Assembly (NCBI GenBank): GCA_003542295.1 | Contig: DPKX01000183.1 | Location: 1 to 15,648, forward strand | Length of the DNA stretch: 15,648 nucleotides | DNA from: Candidatus Atribacter hydrocarboniphilus | Lineage (GTDB): Bacteria; Atribacterota; Atribacteria; Atribacterales; Atribacteraceae | Direction of reading: 5' to 3' | Shown: positions 1 to 7,017 of the stretch, piece after piece | How the letters are laid out: each line of letters opens with the position of its first letter | How positions within the stretch are numbered: the first letter of the stretch is position 1 | Program-made: the position numbers and the translations under genes | Notes under the pieces: model-generated | The model's input: only the letters and a program-made list of their open reading frames with translations | Told to the model about the DNA's origin: nothing | Database searches by the model: none

Positions 1-1429
1 AGTTTCTAAAGCGAAAAAAAAGAAGGGGAAGGAATGGACACTCCCCTCAATGAATATTTTAAATGAATATCCCAACCGGGGAGATAGGGTTTCCCGAGAA
101 GAAATCACCCTTGGAATTAAAAAATTAGAACAAACTTTTCTTGAATTTAACGTACCGGGAAAGGTGGTTAACGTACGGATTGGACCCACCATTACTCGGT
201 ATGAATTCCAGCCGGCTCCAGGAATAAAAGTGAATAAGATCGTTGCTCTTTCGAACGATATTGCCCTGGCTTTTGCTGCTGCTGCAGTTCGAATTGAAGC
301 TCCCATACCCGGTCGATCAGCGGTTGGTATTGAAATTCCTAATGAGAGCAAAGAAATTGTATCGATGAAAGAACTTTTAGAAACCACCAATTTCATAAAA
401 GATACATCGCCACTATCCATTGTGGTCGGGAAAGATGTCATTGGAAGACCATTAATTTGCGATCTTCGCGACATGCCTCACCTTTTAATCGCTGGAGCAA
501 CCGGTTCGGGGAAAAGTGTGTGTATCAATGTAATACTTGCCAGCCTTCTCTATAAAGCCGATCCCAACCAAGTTCGAATTGCAATGGTCGATCCCAAAAG
601 GGTTGAATTGTCGATTTACGCCGATCTTCCCCATCTTTGTGTACCGGTTATATCTGATGTAAGATGGGTGGTGAAGTTTTTAAAGTGGCTCTGTCGTGAA
701 ATGGATACCCGATATAAAATGCTTTCCGATCTCTCCACTCGAAACATTGAAGAGTATAATAAAACTGTGGAAGAATATGAACGACTGCCCTATGTCGTCG
801 TCATTATCGATGAATTGGCCGATTTAATGATGACGGCTCCTTCTGATGTCGAATCCTATATCTGTCGTTTAGCACAAATGGCTCGAGCGGTTGGCATCCA
901 TTTGGTGGTTGCTACTCAGCGACCTTCGGTAGATGTCATTACCGGTCTCATTAAGGCAAATTTTCCTTCAAGAATTTCATTTGCAGTGTCTTCTCAAGCC
1001 GACTCAAAAACTATTCTTGATGGTCCAGGTGCGGAAAAGCTCTTAGGAAATGGAGACATGTTGTTTTCCCCAGTGGGAGTGAATAAATCCATACGAGGCC
1101 AGGGGGCTTATATCAGTACTGCTGAAACCAAAAAAATTGTTGAGCATTGGTTAAACCAAGGTGGGGAAATATACTATGCGATGGATTTTGTTCTTAAAGA
1201 AGAGGTTGCTGATACATCTGACGATGAGGATGAGCTCTATCGAGAAGCGGTTTCAGTTGTCATAGAAAATGGAAAAGCTTCAACCTCTCTTTTGCAAAGA
1301 CGACTCCGGATTGGTTTTAACCGTGCTGCCCGGTTAATTGAACGAATGGAAAGCGAAGGTTTGGTCGGTCCTTATGAAGGAAGTAAACCCAGAAAAGTAA
1401 TCGCCAACAGAGGGGACGATATTTTATGA
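1..1429 (+). CDS. ftsK: DNA translocase FtsK/SpoIIIE, C-terminal part (5' end outside window)
   Basis: ATP-driven double-stranded DNA pump that clears chromosome DNA from the division septum. The reading frame is open from base 2, and the residues before the first Met (about 50) include a WTLPS segment matching the linker just ahead of the motor in this family. The ATG at 50 is therefore internal and the gene begins upstream of the window. Visible parts in order: the alpha/beta motor with Walker A GATGSGKS (about 494-517), the DPKRVEL segment, Walker B VVVIIDE (about 794-814), and the ATQRPSVDVITGLIKAN and LLGNGDML signatures. A C-terminal winged-helix gamma domain (about 1220-1420) is of the type that reads orienting DNA sequences. 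The N-terminal membrane domain is not in view. The stop overlaps the next gene's start (ATGA). Whether it acts in vegetative division or sporulation cannot be told from this part. Confidence 0.96.
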   Translation, partial: VSKAKKKKGKEWTLPSMNILNEYPNRGDRVSREEITLGIKKLEQTFLEFNVPGKVVNVRIGPTITRYEFQPAPGIKVNKIVALSNDIALAFAAAAVRIEAPIPGRSAVGIEIPNESKEIVSMKELLETTNFIKDTSPLSIVVGKDVIGRPLICDLRDMPHLLIAGATGSGKSVCINVILASLLYKADPNQVRIAMVDPKRVELSIYADLPHLCVPVISDVRWVVKFLKWLCREMDTRYKMLSDLSTRNIEEYNKTVEEYERLPYVVVIIDELADLMMTAPSDVESYICRLAQMARAVGIHLVVATQRPSVDVITGLIKANFPSRISFAVSSQADSKTILDGPGAEKLLGNGDMLFSPVGVNKSIRGQGAYISTAETKKIVEHWLNQGGEIYYAMDFVLKEEVADTSDDEDELYREAVSVVIENGKASTSLLQRRLRIGFNRAARLIERMESEGLVGPYEGSKPRKVIANRGDDIL

Positions 1430-2196
1430 GCGAAGAAAAAATACTGGGAATTGGCAATCTTTTAAAAAGCCAGCGGGAAAAACTTGGTTTGTCTTTAGAA
1501 GACATTGAACAACAAACCTTTATCAATAAACGATATCTGAAAGCAATAGAAGAAGAACAGTGGGAAAGTCTTCCTGGATTTTCTCACGCTTTTGGATATG
1601 TTAAAAACTATGGAAGGGTGCTCAACTTAGACCAAGAAACCTTAAAGAGTAGTTTTCATCAAAGTTACCCCAATCTCCCTAAAAATGAACCTTCTCCTCG
1701 AAGCAAGTATCGCGAATATACTCCAGACAAAGCGGATCTTTTTAAAAAAATTCTCCTTATCCTGATTATCGCTGCGGCGATTTTAACCTCTCTCTACTTA
1801 TCTATTGAATTTAGAAAAAATCGCGTTGACGCATATGGCACTTTCTCGGTTTCTGAAGTAACTGAGCAACCGGTTTTAACATCCCCCTCAGTCGATTCGA
1901 GTCCTGAACCAACATCAGCTTTGGTTCAGGTGGTTACGCCAACACCAACCCCAGAGTATTTATTACAGGTCAATTTACAAACCGATGATGTCGCTTGGCT
2001 TCAAGTCACAACCGACGATAATCAAAAAGTATTCTCAGGGGTTTTGGTTCCACAAAAGGAATATCGGTTTCTTAGCAATTCACCATTGGTCATGTCTTGT
2101 TTAAATGGATCAAAAGTGAGAGTCATCCTAAATGGAACTGAAGCTGGTTATTTTGCTGAAAACGAACATCGAGCGGAAAGAACCTTTCGTCCATGA
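1426..2196 (+). CDS. rodZ: RodZ-like membrane protein (HTH - TM - DUF4115)
   Basis: Probable cell-shape protein of the RodZ/YmfM type, 256 aa, linking a cytoplasmic helix-turn-helix domain to the membrane. Residues about 8-70 form an Xre-like HTH domain with the family's typical KRYLKAIEEEQWESLPG and FGYVKNYGR segments. A basic juxtamembrane stretch (about 92-107) precedes one transmembrane helix (about 108-127). The outer part has a Ser/Thr/Pro-rich linker (about 140-177, including TPTPTP), then a beta-rich DUF4115-like domain (about 178-254). A GAGGGGA ribosome site at 1410-1416 lies 9 bases before the ATG. The gene overlaps ftsK and rimO by 4 bp each, so it is probably translated with them. 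In RodZ of other bacteria the HTH domain binds MreB; no mreB is visible here, so the role in shape is inferred from architecture. Confidence 0.88.
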   Translation: MSEEKILGIGNLLKSQREKLGLSLEDIEQQTFINKRYLKAIEEEQWESLPGFSHAFGYVKNYGRVLNLDQETLKSSFHQSYPNLPKNEPSPRSKYREYTPDKADLFKKILLILIIAAAILTSLYLSIEFRKNRVDAYGTFSVSEVTEQPVLTSPSVDSSPEPTSALVQVVTPTPTPEYLLQVNLQTDDVAWLQVTTDDNQKVFSGVLVPQKEYRFLSNSPLVMSCLNGSKVRVILNGTEAGYFAENEHRAERTFRP

Positions 2197-3530
2197 AAAG
2201 TTTTTCCTTCGTTTCACTCGGGTGCGATAAAAACCTGGTGGATTCTGAGGTGGTAATAGGAAAGCTTCTTTCTTCCAAATACACAACGATAACCACTCCA
2301 GAAGCAGCTGATTTGATAGCAATCAATACCTGCTGTTTTATTAATGAGGCAACCCAAGAGACTGAATCATGGATAGACCGTCTGATCCAGATTAAAAGAA
2401 AGGATCCACACAAGACTCTTGTCGTTTTGGGTTGTTATCCTCAACGTTATGGAAAGCAACTATCCTCGAAGTATCCTGAAGTTGATTTTTGGATTGGAGT
2501 TAATGACTTTCCCTTTATCAATGAAATCCTAACCCACAAAGCTCTGAATCAGGTATTCATTGATAAACCTCCTTATCTTTATGATGAGTCAACCGAACGG
2601 CTTCTTTCGACCCCATCTCATTATGCCTATCTAAAAATTACCGAAGGATGCAATCATCGTTGCAGTTTCTGTGTCATTCCATCTATTCGTGGTAAACAGA
2701 GAAGTCGTCAGATTGATTCAATTCAAAAAGAAGCTCTCCAATTAATTGATCAAGGCGTAAAAGAAATCATCCTCATTGGGCAAGATATTGGTCATTTTGG
2801 TTTAGATTGGTCGGGGAAAAAAGAACTTGCTCATCTCTTGCAAAGGTTGGATCGCTCCCTCCCGAGTGGAATCTGGATTCGCCTTTTGTACCTTTCTCCC
2901 GACAGTATCAATCAACAATTGATAGAAACCATAGCCGCTTCGGAGAAAATATGCAAATATTTAGACGTTCCTCTTCAACACGTCCATCCTTTGATTCTGC
3001 AAAATATGAATCGGTCATCAAACATTAAAAAAACTTTGGAAGTTTTAAACACCCTTCGTTTGGCAATACCAGGTTTATTTCTTCGCACCACCATGATGGT
3101 TGGATTTCCCGGAGAAACTGATGCTATCTTCAATCAAATGGTGTCAGTGATAAAATCCTTTCGATTTGAACGATTAGGATGTTTTGTTTATTCCCCACAA
3201 TCTAGTACACCCGCTACGCAGCTATCTCATCAAGTCGAAGATGAAGTTAAACAAGCACGTTATCAAAAGATTATGAAAATTCAGAAAAAAATAGCTCAGG
3301 ATTTTCATCGCTCTTTAATCGGGAAGACTTTGGAAGTAATTTTAGATCAAGGACCTCTCCCTAAGAAACCATCAGTCTTTTTAGGTCGTACCTATGGGGA
3401 TGCTCCTGAAGTCGATGGTCAAATCAAAGTTAAAATCAATAAGAATTTAAACATCTTACAGCCGGGTGATATTTTAAGGGTAACCATCAACAAGAGTTCA
3501 GCCTATGATCTGGAGGGAATATATCCGTGA
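2193..3530 (+). CDS. rimO: Ribosomal protein S12 methylthiotransferase RimO
   Basis: Radical SAM enzyme that adds a methylthio group to the conserved Asp of ribosomal protein uS12. The 445-aa length is normal. The N-terminal UPF0004 domain carries the RimO signature SLGCDKNLVDSE (8-19) and three cysteines for one Fe-S cluster (C11, C47 and C81). The usual NTCGFI is NTCCFI here, giving an extra C48. The radical SAM core has CNHRCSFC (C153, C157, C160) followed by IPSIRGKQRSR. The C-terminal TRAM domain (about 375-443) is the part that contacts the substrate. The CDKNLVDSE signature separates it from MiaB and MtaB. It overlaps rodZ by 4 bp (ATGA) and cinA by 4 bp (GTGA). No strong ribosome site lies before its ATG, which fits translational coupling to the upstream gene. 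Confidence 0.96.
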   Translation: MKSFSFVSLGCDKNLVDSEVVIGKLLSSKYTTITTPEAADLIAINTCCFINEATQETESWIDRLIQIKRKDPHKTLVVLGCYPQRYGKQLSSKYPEVDFWIGVNDFPFINEILTHKALNQVFIDKPPYLYDESTERLLSTPSHYAYLKITEGCNHRCSFCVIPSIRGKQRSRQIDSIQKEALQLIDQGVKEIILIGQDIGHFGLDWSGKKELAHLLQRLDRSLPSGIWIRLLYLSPDSINQQLIETIAASEKICKYLDVPLQHVHPLILQNMNRSSNIKKTLEVLNTLRLAIPGLFLRTTMMVGFPGETDAIFNQMVSVIKSFRFERLGCFVYSPQSSTPATQLSHQVEDEVKQARYQKIMKIQKKIAQDFHRSLIGKTLEVILDQGPLPKKPSVFLGRTYGDAPEVDGQIKVKINKNLNILQPGDILRVTINKSSAYDLEGIYP

Positions 3531-4783
3531 AATCAGCAATTCTTTGCATAGGAACCGAAATAACGACAGGGCTGGTGAAAGACATAAATGCCCATTTTTT
3601 AGCTTTTAACCTTACAGCAGTTGGCCTTTTCCCTAAGTTGGTTCTGTTTGTACCCGACCAGAAAGAAACCATTACCAAAACCTTACAATTTATATTTGAA
3701 GACGAGGAAATTCAATCGATATTTATAACCGGTGGCTTGGGTCCAACCCAAGATGACCTGACTCGAGAAATATTAGCTGAAGTTATAGGAAAAAAGTTAT
3801 GTTTCATACCTGAACAATGGGATAATATTATCCGATTTTATCAAAAGATTCGCAACACTCTACCACCTGAAAATAACAAAAAGCAGGCTTTTATCCCCGA
3901 AGGATCCCTTCTCTTAGAAAATCCTCTGGGAACCGCCCCTGGATTTATTTCCGATTTTCAAGATAAAAAAATATTTGTCATACCCGGAGTACCAAAAGAA
4001 ACAGAATATTTTTGGCCAATCATAAAAACCCATCTTCCTTCAAATGATAACCAATTTTATAGAAGTGAAATGATAAAAATATGTGGAGTAGGGGAGTCTC
4101 AATTTGAAACCGAACTCCAGCCTTTTTTATCTTCTCTTCCGGATACCTTGCAATCAGCGTATCTTCCCTTTTTTGGAGAGGTATGGTTTTATCTCTATTC
4201 TTATCAAAAAAATCATCAGGTTATTCAAAGTGCTGAAAATATCATAAAAAAAATCAAGGAAGTATGGAAACCCTTTCTCTTTTCTCAGTGGGGGAACACC
4301 TTAGAACAGGCCTGTGGAAAGCTTCTCAGTGAAAAGCGCTTAACCATTGCTACAGCAGAATCTTGTAGCGGGGGGTTATTGAGCCATCGCTTAACCAACA
4401 TTCCCGGAAGTTCTGCCTATTTTTTTCGTGGATATGTAGTCTATAGTAACCAAGCCAAAATCGACACGGTTGGAGTATCTTCATCATTAATTGCTGAGTA
4501 TGGTGCTGTATCAGAAGAAGTCGCTCGAGCCCTTGCTGAAGGAGTGAGAGAAAAATCCCATACTGATATCGGGATTGGAATCACCGGCATTGCTGGTCCT
4601 TCCGGAGGTTCGAAGCAAAAACCCGTCGGATTAGTCTATATTGGAATATCTAATTTTCAACATACTCAGGTTAAGAAACATCTCTTTTCCGGCGATCGGG
4701 AGGTTATCAAAATGCTCTCGACTCAAAGCGCGCTTACCCAATTATTTCTTCAGCTCCAGAGGGGCATAAATAATGAACGATAA
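3527..4783 (+). CDS. cinA: CinA: MoCF-like domain plus nicotinamide-nucleotide amidase
   Basis: Two-domain CinA, 418 aa, probably recycling pyridine nucleotides. The N-terminal MoCF/COG1058 domain (about 1-170) has GTEITTGLVKDINAHFL (9-25) and TGGLGPTQDDLTRE (68-81); in characterised homologues it hydrolyses ADP-ribose-type substrates. The C-terminal PncC domain (about 258-412), which deamidates NMN to nicotinic acid mononucleotide, keeps the nucleophile motif ESCSGG (278-283), the YSNQAK segment and TGIAGPSGG (353-361). GTG start at 3527 with GGAGG at 3512-3516 upstream. It sits just ahead of thpR and recA, as in many Bacillota, where cinA and recA are often co-transcribed. In many of those genomes pgsA lies between rimO and cinA; here the two genes overlap by 4 bp. 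Confidence 0.96.
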   Translation: MKSAILCIGTEITTGLVKDINAHFLAFNLTAVGLFPKLVLFVPDQKETITKTLQFIFEDEEIQSIFITGGLGPTQDDLTREILAEVIGKKLCFIPEQWDNIIRFYQKIRNTLPPENNKKQAFIPEGSLLLENPLGTAPGFISDFQDKKIFVIPGVPKETEYFWPIIKTHLPSNDNQFYRSEMIKICGVGESQFETELQPFLSSLPDTLQSAYLPFFGEVWFYLYSYQKNHQVIQSAENIIKKIKEVWKPFLFSQWGNTLEQACGKLLSEKRLTIATAESCSGGLLSHRLTNIPGSSAYFFRGYVVYSNQAKIDTVGVSSSLIAEYGAVSEEVARALAEGVREKSHTDIGIGITGIAGPSGGSKQKPVGLVYIGISNFQHTQVKKHLFSGDREVIKMLSTQSALTQLFLQLQRGINNER

Positions 4784-5345
4784 TCCCATCCGCTGTTTTG
4801 AAGCTTTTGATTTTTCTCCAGAAGCTAAAGCCTTCATTCATTCAATAATTGAAAAAAATCAAACTCGTTTACCCCAAGCTCGATGGGTGCAACCTAATCA
4901 GATTCATGTCACTCTCCAATTTTTTGCTGCATTATTACCCACTCAAGTCAATCAGGTAAAATTAATCATCCAAAACTTCTTTCCACTGATTGAATGCTTT
5001 CCTTCCACCTTAGCAGAAATCGGCGCATTTTCTTCCTGGAATCGAGCACGGGTTATTTGGCTTGGATTTGATCATCGGTCGGGTGAAATAATGAAACAAG
5101 CAACACAGGTTTTTAATGAAGAATGTACAAAACAAGGTATAGCAGTTGATCGAACCCGTCCTTTTTCTCCCCATCTTACCCTGGCTCGGCTTAAAAATCC
5201 GGTTTCTATTCTTCCTCAACAATTGTTTCAACCAACATGTTATACTACTTCTATCAGACAGGTATCATTTTATCAAAGCACTTTGACGCCTCGGGGACCA
5301 ATTTATTCCCCTTTGATTACCATACCGCTGAAAGAGGTGAAATAA
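4773..5345 (+). CDS. thpR: RNA 2',3'-cyclic phosphodiesterase ThpR (LigT family)
   Basis: 2H phosphoesterase, 190 aa, expected to open 2',3'-cyclic phosphate ends of RNA to 2'-phosphate; older annotations call it 2'-5' RNA ligase. Both catalytic HxTx motifs are present: HVTL at 45-48 and HLTL at 134-137, in the usual context RPFSPHLTLAR. The N-terminal RCFEAF strand matches the RxFxAx start of the family. The ATG at 4773 has AGAGGGG (4758-4764) 8 bases upstream, and the gene overlaps the cinA end by 11 bp. thpR between cinA and recA is a known arrangement. Its substrate in the cell is not settled even in model bacteria, so the RNA role is by family. Confidence 0.92.
   Translation: MNDNPIRCFEAFDFSPEAKAFIHSIIEKNQTRLPQARWVQPNQIHVTLQFFAALLPTQVNQVKLIIQNFFPLIECFPSTLAEIGAFSSWNRARVIWLGFDHRSGEIMKQATQVFNEECTKQGIAVDRTRPFSPHLTLARLKNPVSILPQQLFQPTCYTTSIRQVSFYQSTLTPRGPIYSPLITIPLKEVK
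5333..5340 (+). promoter_or_regulatory. Ribosome binding site fixing the TTG start of recA
   Basis: AGAGGTGA lies 5 bases before TTG 5346, straddling the last codons of thpR. The first in-frame ATG (5364) would be 23 bases away, too far for this site. The TTG start is therefore preferred. Confidence 0.75.
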
Positions 5346-6356
5346 TTGACAGACAAAGAAGATATGGTAAAACAAGCCATCAATATGATTGAAAAAAAAT
5401 ACGGTAAGGGCTCAATTATGTTATTGAACCAAGAAACCATGACAACCGATATTGAAATTATTAAAACCGGTTCGGTTCTCCTTAACATGGCATTAGGAGT
5501 AGGTGGTATTCCTCGCGGACGAGTGGTGGAAATATATGGCCCGGAAGCTTCGGGAAAAACCACCATTGCACTTCACATAATTGCCGAAGCCCAAAAAAAA
5601 GGTGGAATAGCTGCTTTTATAGATGCAGAACATGCTCTTGATCCTATCTATGCAGGAAAAATAGGAGTTCAAGTTGACAAACTCCTCATCTCTCAACCGA
5701 GTACCGCCGAAGAAGCTTTGGATATCGTCGATACTTTGGTCAGGAGTGGAGCAGTGGATGCGGTAGTTTTGGATTCGGTAGCCGCCTTAGTTCCACGCGC
5801 CGAATTGGAAGGGACTATTGGAGAACAAATTATTGGACTCCAAGCACGGCTTATGTCCCAAGCACTACGAAAGTTAACCGGATTTATAAGTAAAACCAGA
5901 ACCGTTGCTATCTTTGTAAATCAATTGCGAGAAACCATTGGGAACATTTATGGGCCAACTGAAACCACGCCCGGAGGACGAGCATTGAAATTTTATGCCA
6001 GTGTACGCATTGATGTCCGAAAAAGAGACTTTATACGCATTACCGACAATGAAATTGTCGGAACCAAAACTCGAATTAAAGTGGTTAAAAATAAGGTAGC
6101 CTCTCCTTTTAAAGAAGCAGAAATCGAATTGATATACGGAGAGGGAATATCGAAAGAAGGGGAAGTTCTCACCCTCGGAGAAAATACCGGATTGGTGAAA
6201 CGAGCTGGAAGTTGGTTTTCTTTTAATGATAATCGCTTAGGACAGGGACGAGAAAATACCCGCTCTTTCTTAAAAGAAAATCCGGATGTTGCCAGCCAAA
6301 TTTTGATCGCAGCTTTAGAAAAAATGAATGTAGACCCGAATTTAGTCATGAATTAA
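5346..6356 (+). CDS. recA: Recombinase RecA
   Basis: Strand-exchange recombinase and co-protease, 336 aa, starting at TTG directly after the thpR stop. Walker [10 protein letters not shown] is at 65-73 and the Walker B strand with VVLD ends at about 143. The Walker A segment [21 protein letters not shown] and [12 protein letters not shown] are typical RecA. DNA-binding loop L1 is at about 156-170. Loop L2 (about 192-211) reads [20 protein letters not shown], where most RecA proteins have xxFGNPE in the middle. The C-terminal domain is present, but the protein ends at about the point where other RecAs begin an acidic tail; that tail is absent. I see no clear promoter or SOS box directly upstream, so recA is probably transcribed with the upstream operon or from a distant promoter. 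recX follows after 4 bases. Confidence 0.97.
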   Translation: MTDKEDMVKQAINMIEKKYGKGSIMLLNQETMTTDIEIIKTGSVLLNMALGVGGIPRGRVVEIYGPEASGKTTIALHIIAEAQKKGGIAAFIDAEHALDPIYAGKIGVQVDKLLISQPSTAEEALDIVDTLVRSGAVDAVVLDSVAALVPRAELEGTIGEQIIGLQARLMSQALRKLTGFISKTRTVAIFVNQLRETIGNIYGPTETTPGGRALKFYASVRIDVRKRDFIRITDNEIVGTKTRIKVVKNKVASPFKEAEIELIYGEGISKEGEVLTLGENTGLVKRAGSWFSFNDNRLGQGRENTRSFLKENPDVASQILIAALEKMNVDPNLVMN

Positions 6357-6360
6357 CCGA

Positions 6361-6828
6361 ATGAAAAAAAAACTAACTGTTGAAGAACGAATTGTTCGAT
6401 TGATCTGTAAATCCTGGTATACCAAAAAAAAGCTCAGAGAGAAGCTAATATCCGAAGGATACCCAGAAAACGATGTTGATGAAGCTCTCCAAGCTTTTGA
6501 ACAAGATGGATATATTGATGATGAGTTTTTTATGAAAACCTATTTGGAAGGAAAAAGAAACAGCAATCCTCGTGGTTTCTGGGCATATAAAACTGAATTG
6601 GAGCGATTGGGTATCGAAAAAGATTTACTTGAACAATTTCGATCTATTTATTTTCCACCTTCCGAAGAAGTCAAAGATGGAATCGAACTCATCCGGAAAT
6701 GGTTTCAACAAGGTGAAACCAGTCGGGATCGAATGATCCAACGTCTATCGCGAAAGGGATTTAGTTACGATGTTGCCGAATGGTCATGGAACCAATTTCA
6801 AGCCAATCGGGAAGAAGAGTTATCTTGA
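6361..6828 (+). CDS. recX: Regulatory protein RecX
   Basis: Small helical modulator of RecA filaments, 155 aa, built from three-helix repeats. Recognisable segments are LREKLISEGYPENDVDEAL (about 25-43), the conserved DGYIDDEFF (about 49-57), and a PRG...ELERLGI block (about 74-90) corresponding to the family's P.G...I..EL...GI. A second repeat ends with RLSRKGFSYDVAEWSW. It starts 4 bases after the recA stop. An in-frame TGA at 6349 rules out a longer start. No ribosome site precedes the ATG, so translation is probably coupled to recA, keeping RecX below RecA. Codons 2-4 form a run of nine A, a place where slippage could occur. The stop codon overlaps the -35 box of the next promoter. Confidence 0.92.
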   Translation: MKKKLTVEERIVRLICKSWYTKKKLREKLISEGYPENDVDEALQAFEQDGYIDDEFFMKTYLEGKRNSNPRGFWAYKTELERLGIEKDLLEQFRSIYFPPSEEVKDGIELIRKWFQQGETSRDRMIQRLSRKGFSYDVAEWSWNQFQANREEELS

Positions 6829-6853
6829 CTTGATCTTTGCCCATCGGTAAAAT
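6825..6853 (+). promoter_or_regulatory. Sigma-70-type promoter for rny-ymdB-spoVS
   Basis: TTGACT (6825-6830), a 17-base spacer, then TAAAAT (6848-6853): each box matches five of six consensus bases and the spacing is optimal. Transcription would begin near 6860. The -35 box overlaps the recX stop. This is the best promoter visible in the window and separates the recA unit from the rny unit. Confidence 0.75.
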
Positions 6854-6859
6854 ATTCTC

Positions 6860-7017
6860 TATGCAGTTTTTTAACATAGCTTTGAATGAATACCAAAATT
6901 TATTTCATTGATAAGAAGGAAAATCCGAAAACTCTTCGAACATCGAATAGAATCAGTCAATACCCATCAGGCTTTTTTGTTCGTACTTTGAAAATTGAAT
7001 AAGGGGTGATCGCACAA
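6860..7017 (+). other. 5' leader of rny with a possible 38-codon upstream ORF
   Basis: About 158 nt lie between the predicted transcription start and the rny ATG, long for such a compact region. It contains an ATG-started frame at 6886-7002 (38 codons, ending FFVRTLKIE) whose stop TAA (7000-7002) touches the rny ribosome site. No ribosome site precedes it, so translation is doubtful. A weak 5-bp hairpin TTCGA-ACA-TCGAA (6935-6947) is the only clear stem. I recognise no known riboswitch here. Confidence 0.3.
7002..7010 (+). promoter_or_regulatory. Ribosome binding site fixing the ATG start of rny
   Basis: AGGGGTGAT is complementary to the 16S tail and ends 7 bases before ATG 7018. An in-frame GTG at 7006 lies inside this site and cannot be served by it, so the ATG is the likely start. 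Confidence 0.8.

Noticed and set aside
50..52. ATG 50 as the real start of ftsK
   Set aside because: The frame is open to the window edge and encodes the conserved linker before it; the family needs an N-terminal membrane domain.
5230..5243. SOS/LexA box upstream of recA (AACATGTT palindrome)
   Set aside because: The Bacillus-type box needs GAAC and GTTC separated by four bases. Here the arms are only two bases apart and the flanks do not match; no other candidate is close.
5283..5311. Promoter for recA starting with TTGACG inside thpR
   Set aside because: No -10 box at 16-18 bases spacing (TTCCCC at 17). Only a poor T-rich match at 13 bases.
7006..7008. GTG as start of rny
   Set aside because: It lies within the AGGGGTGAT ribosome site, while ATG 7018 is at the correct 7-base spacing and gives a normal N-terminal membrane helix.
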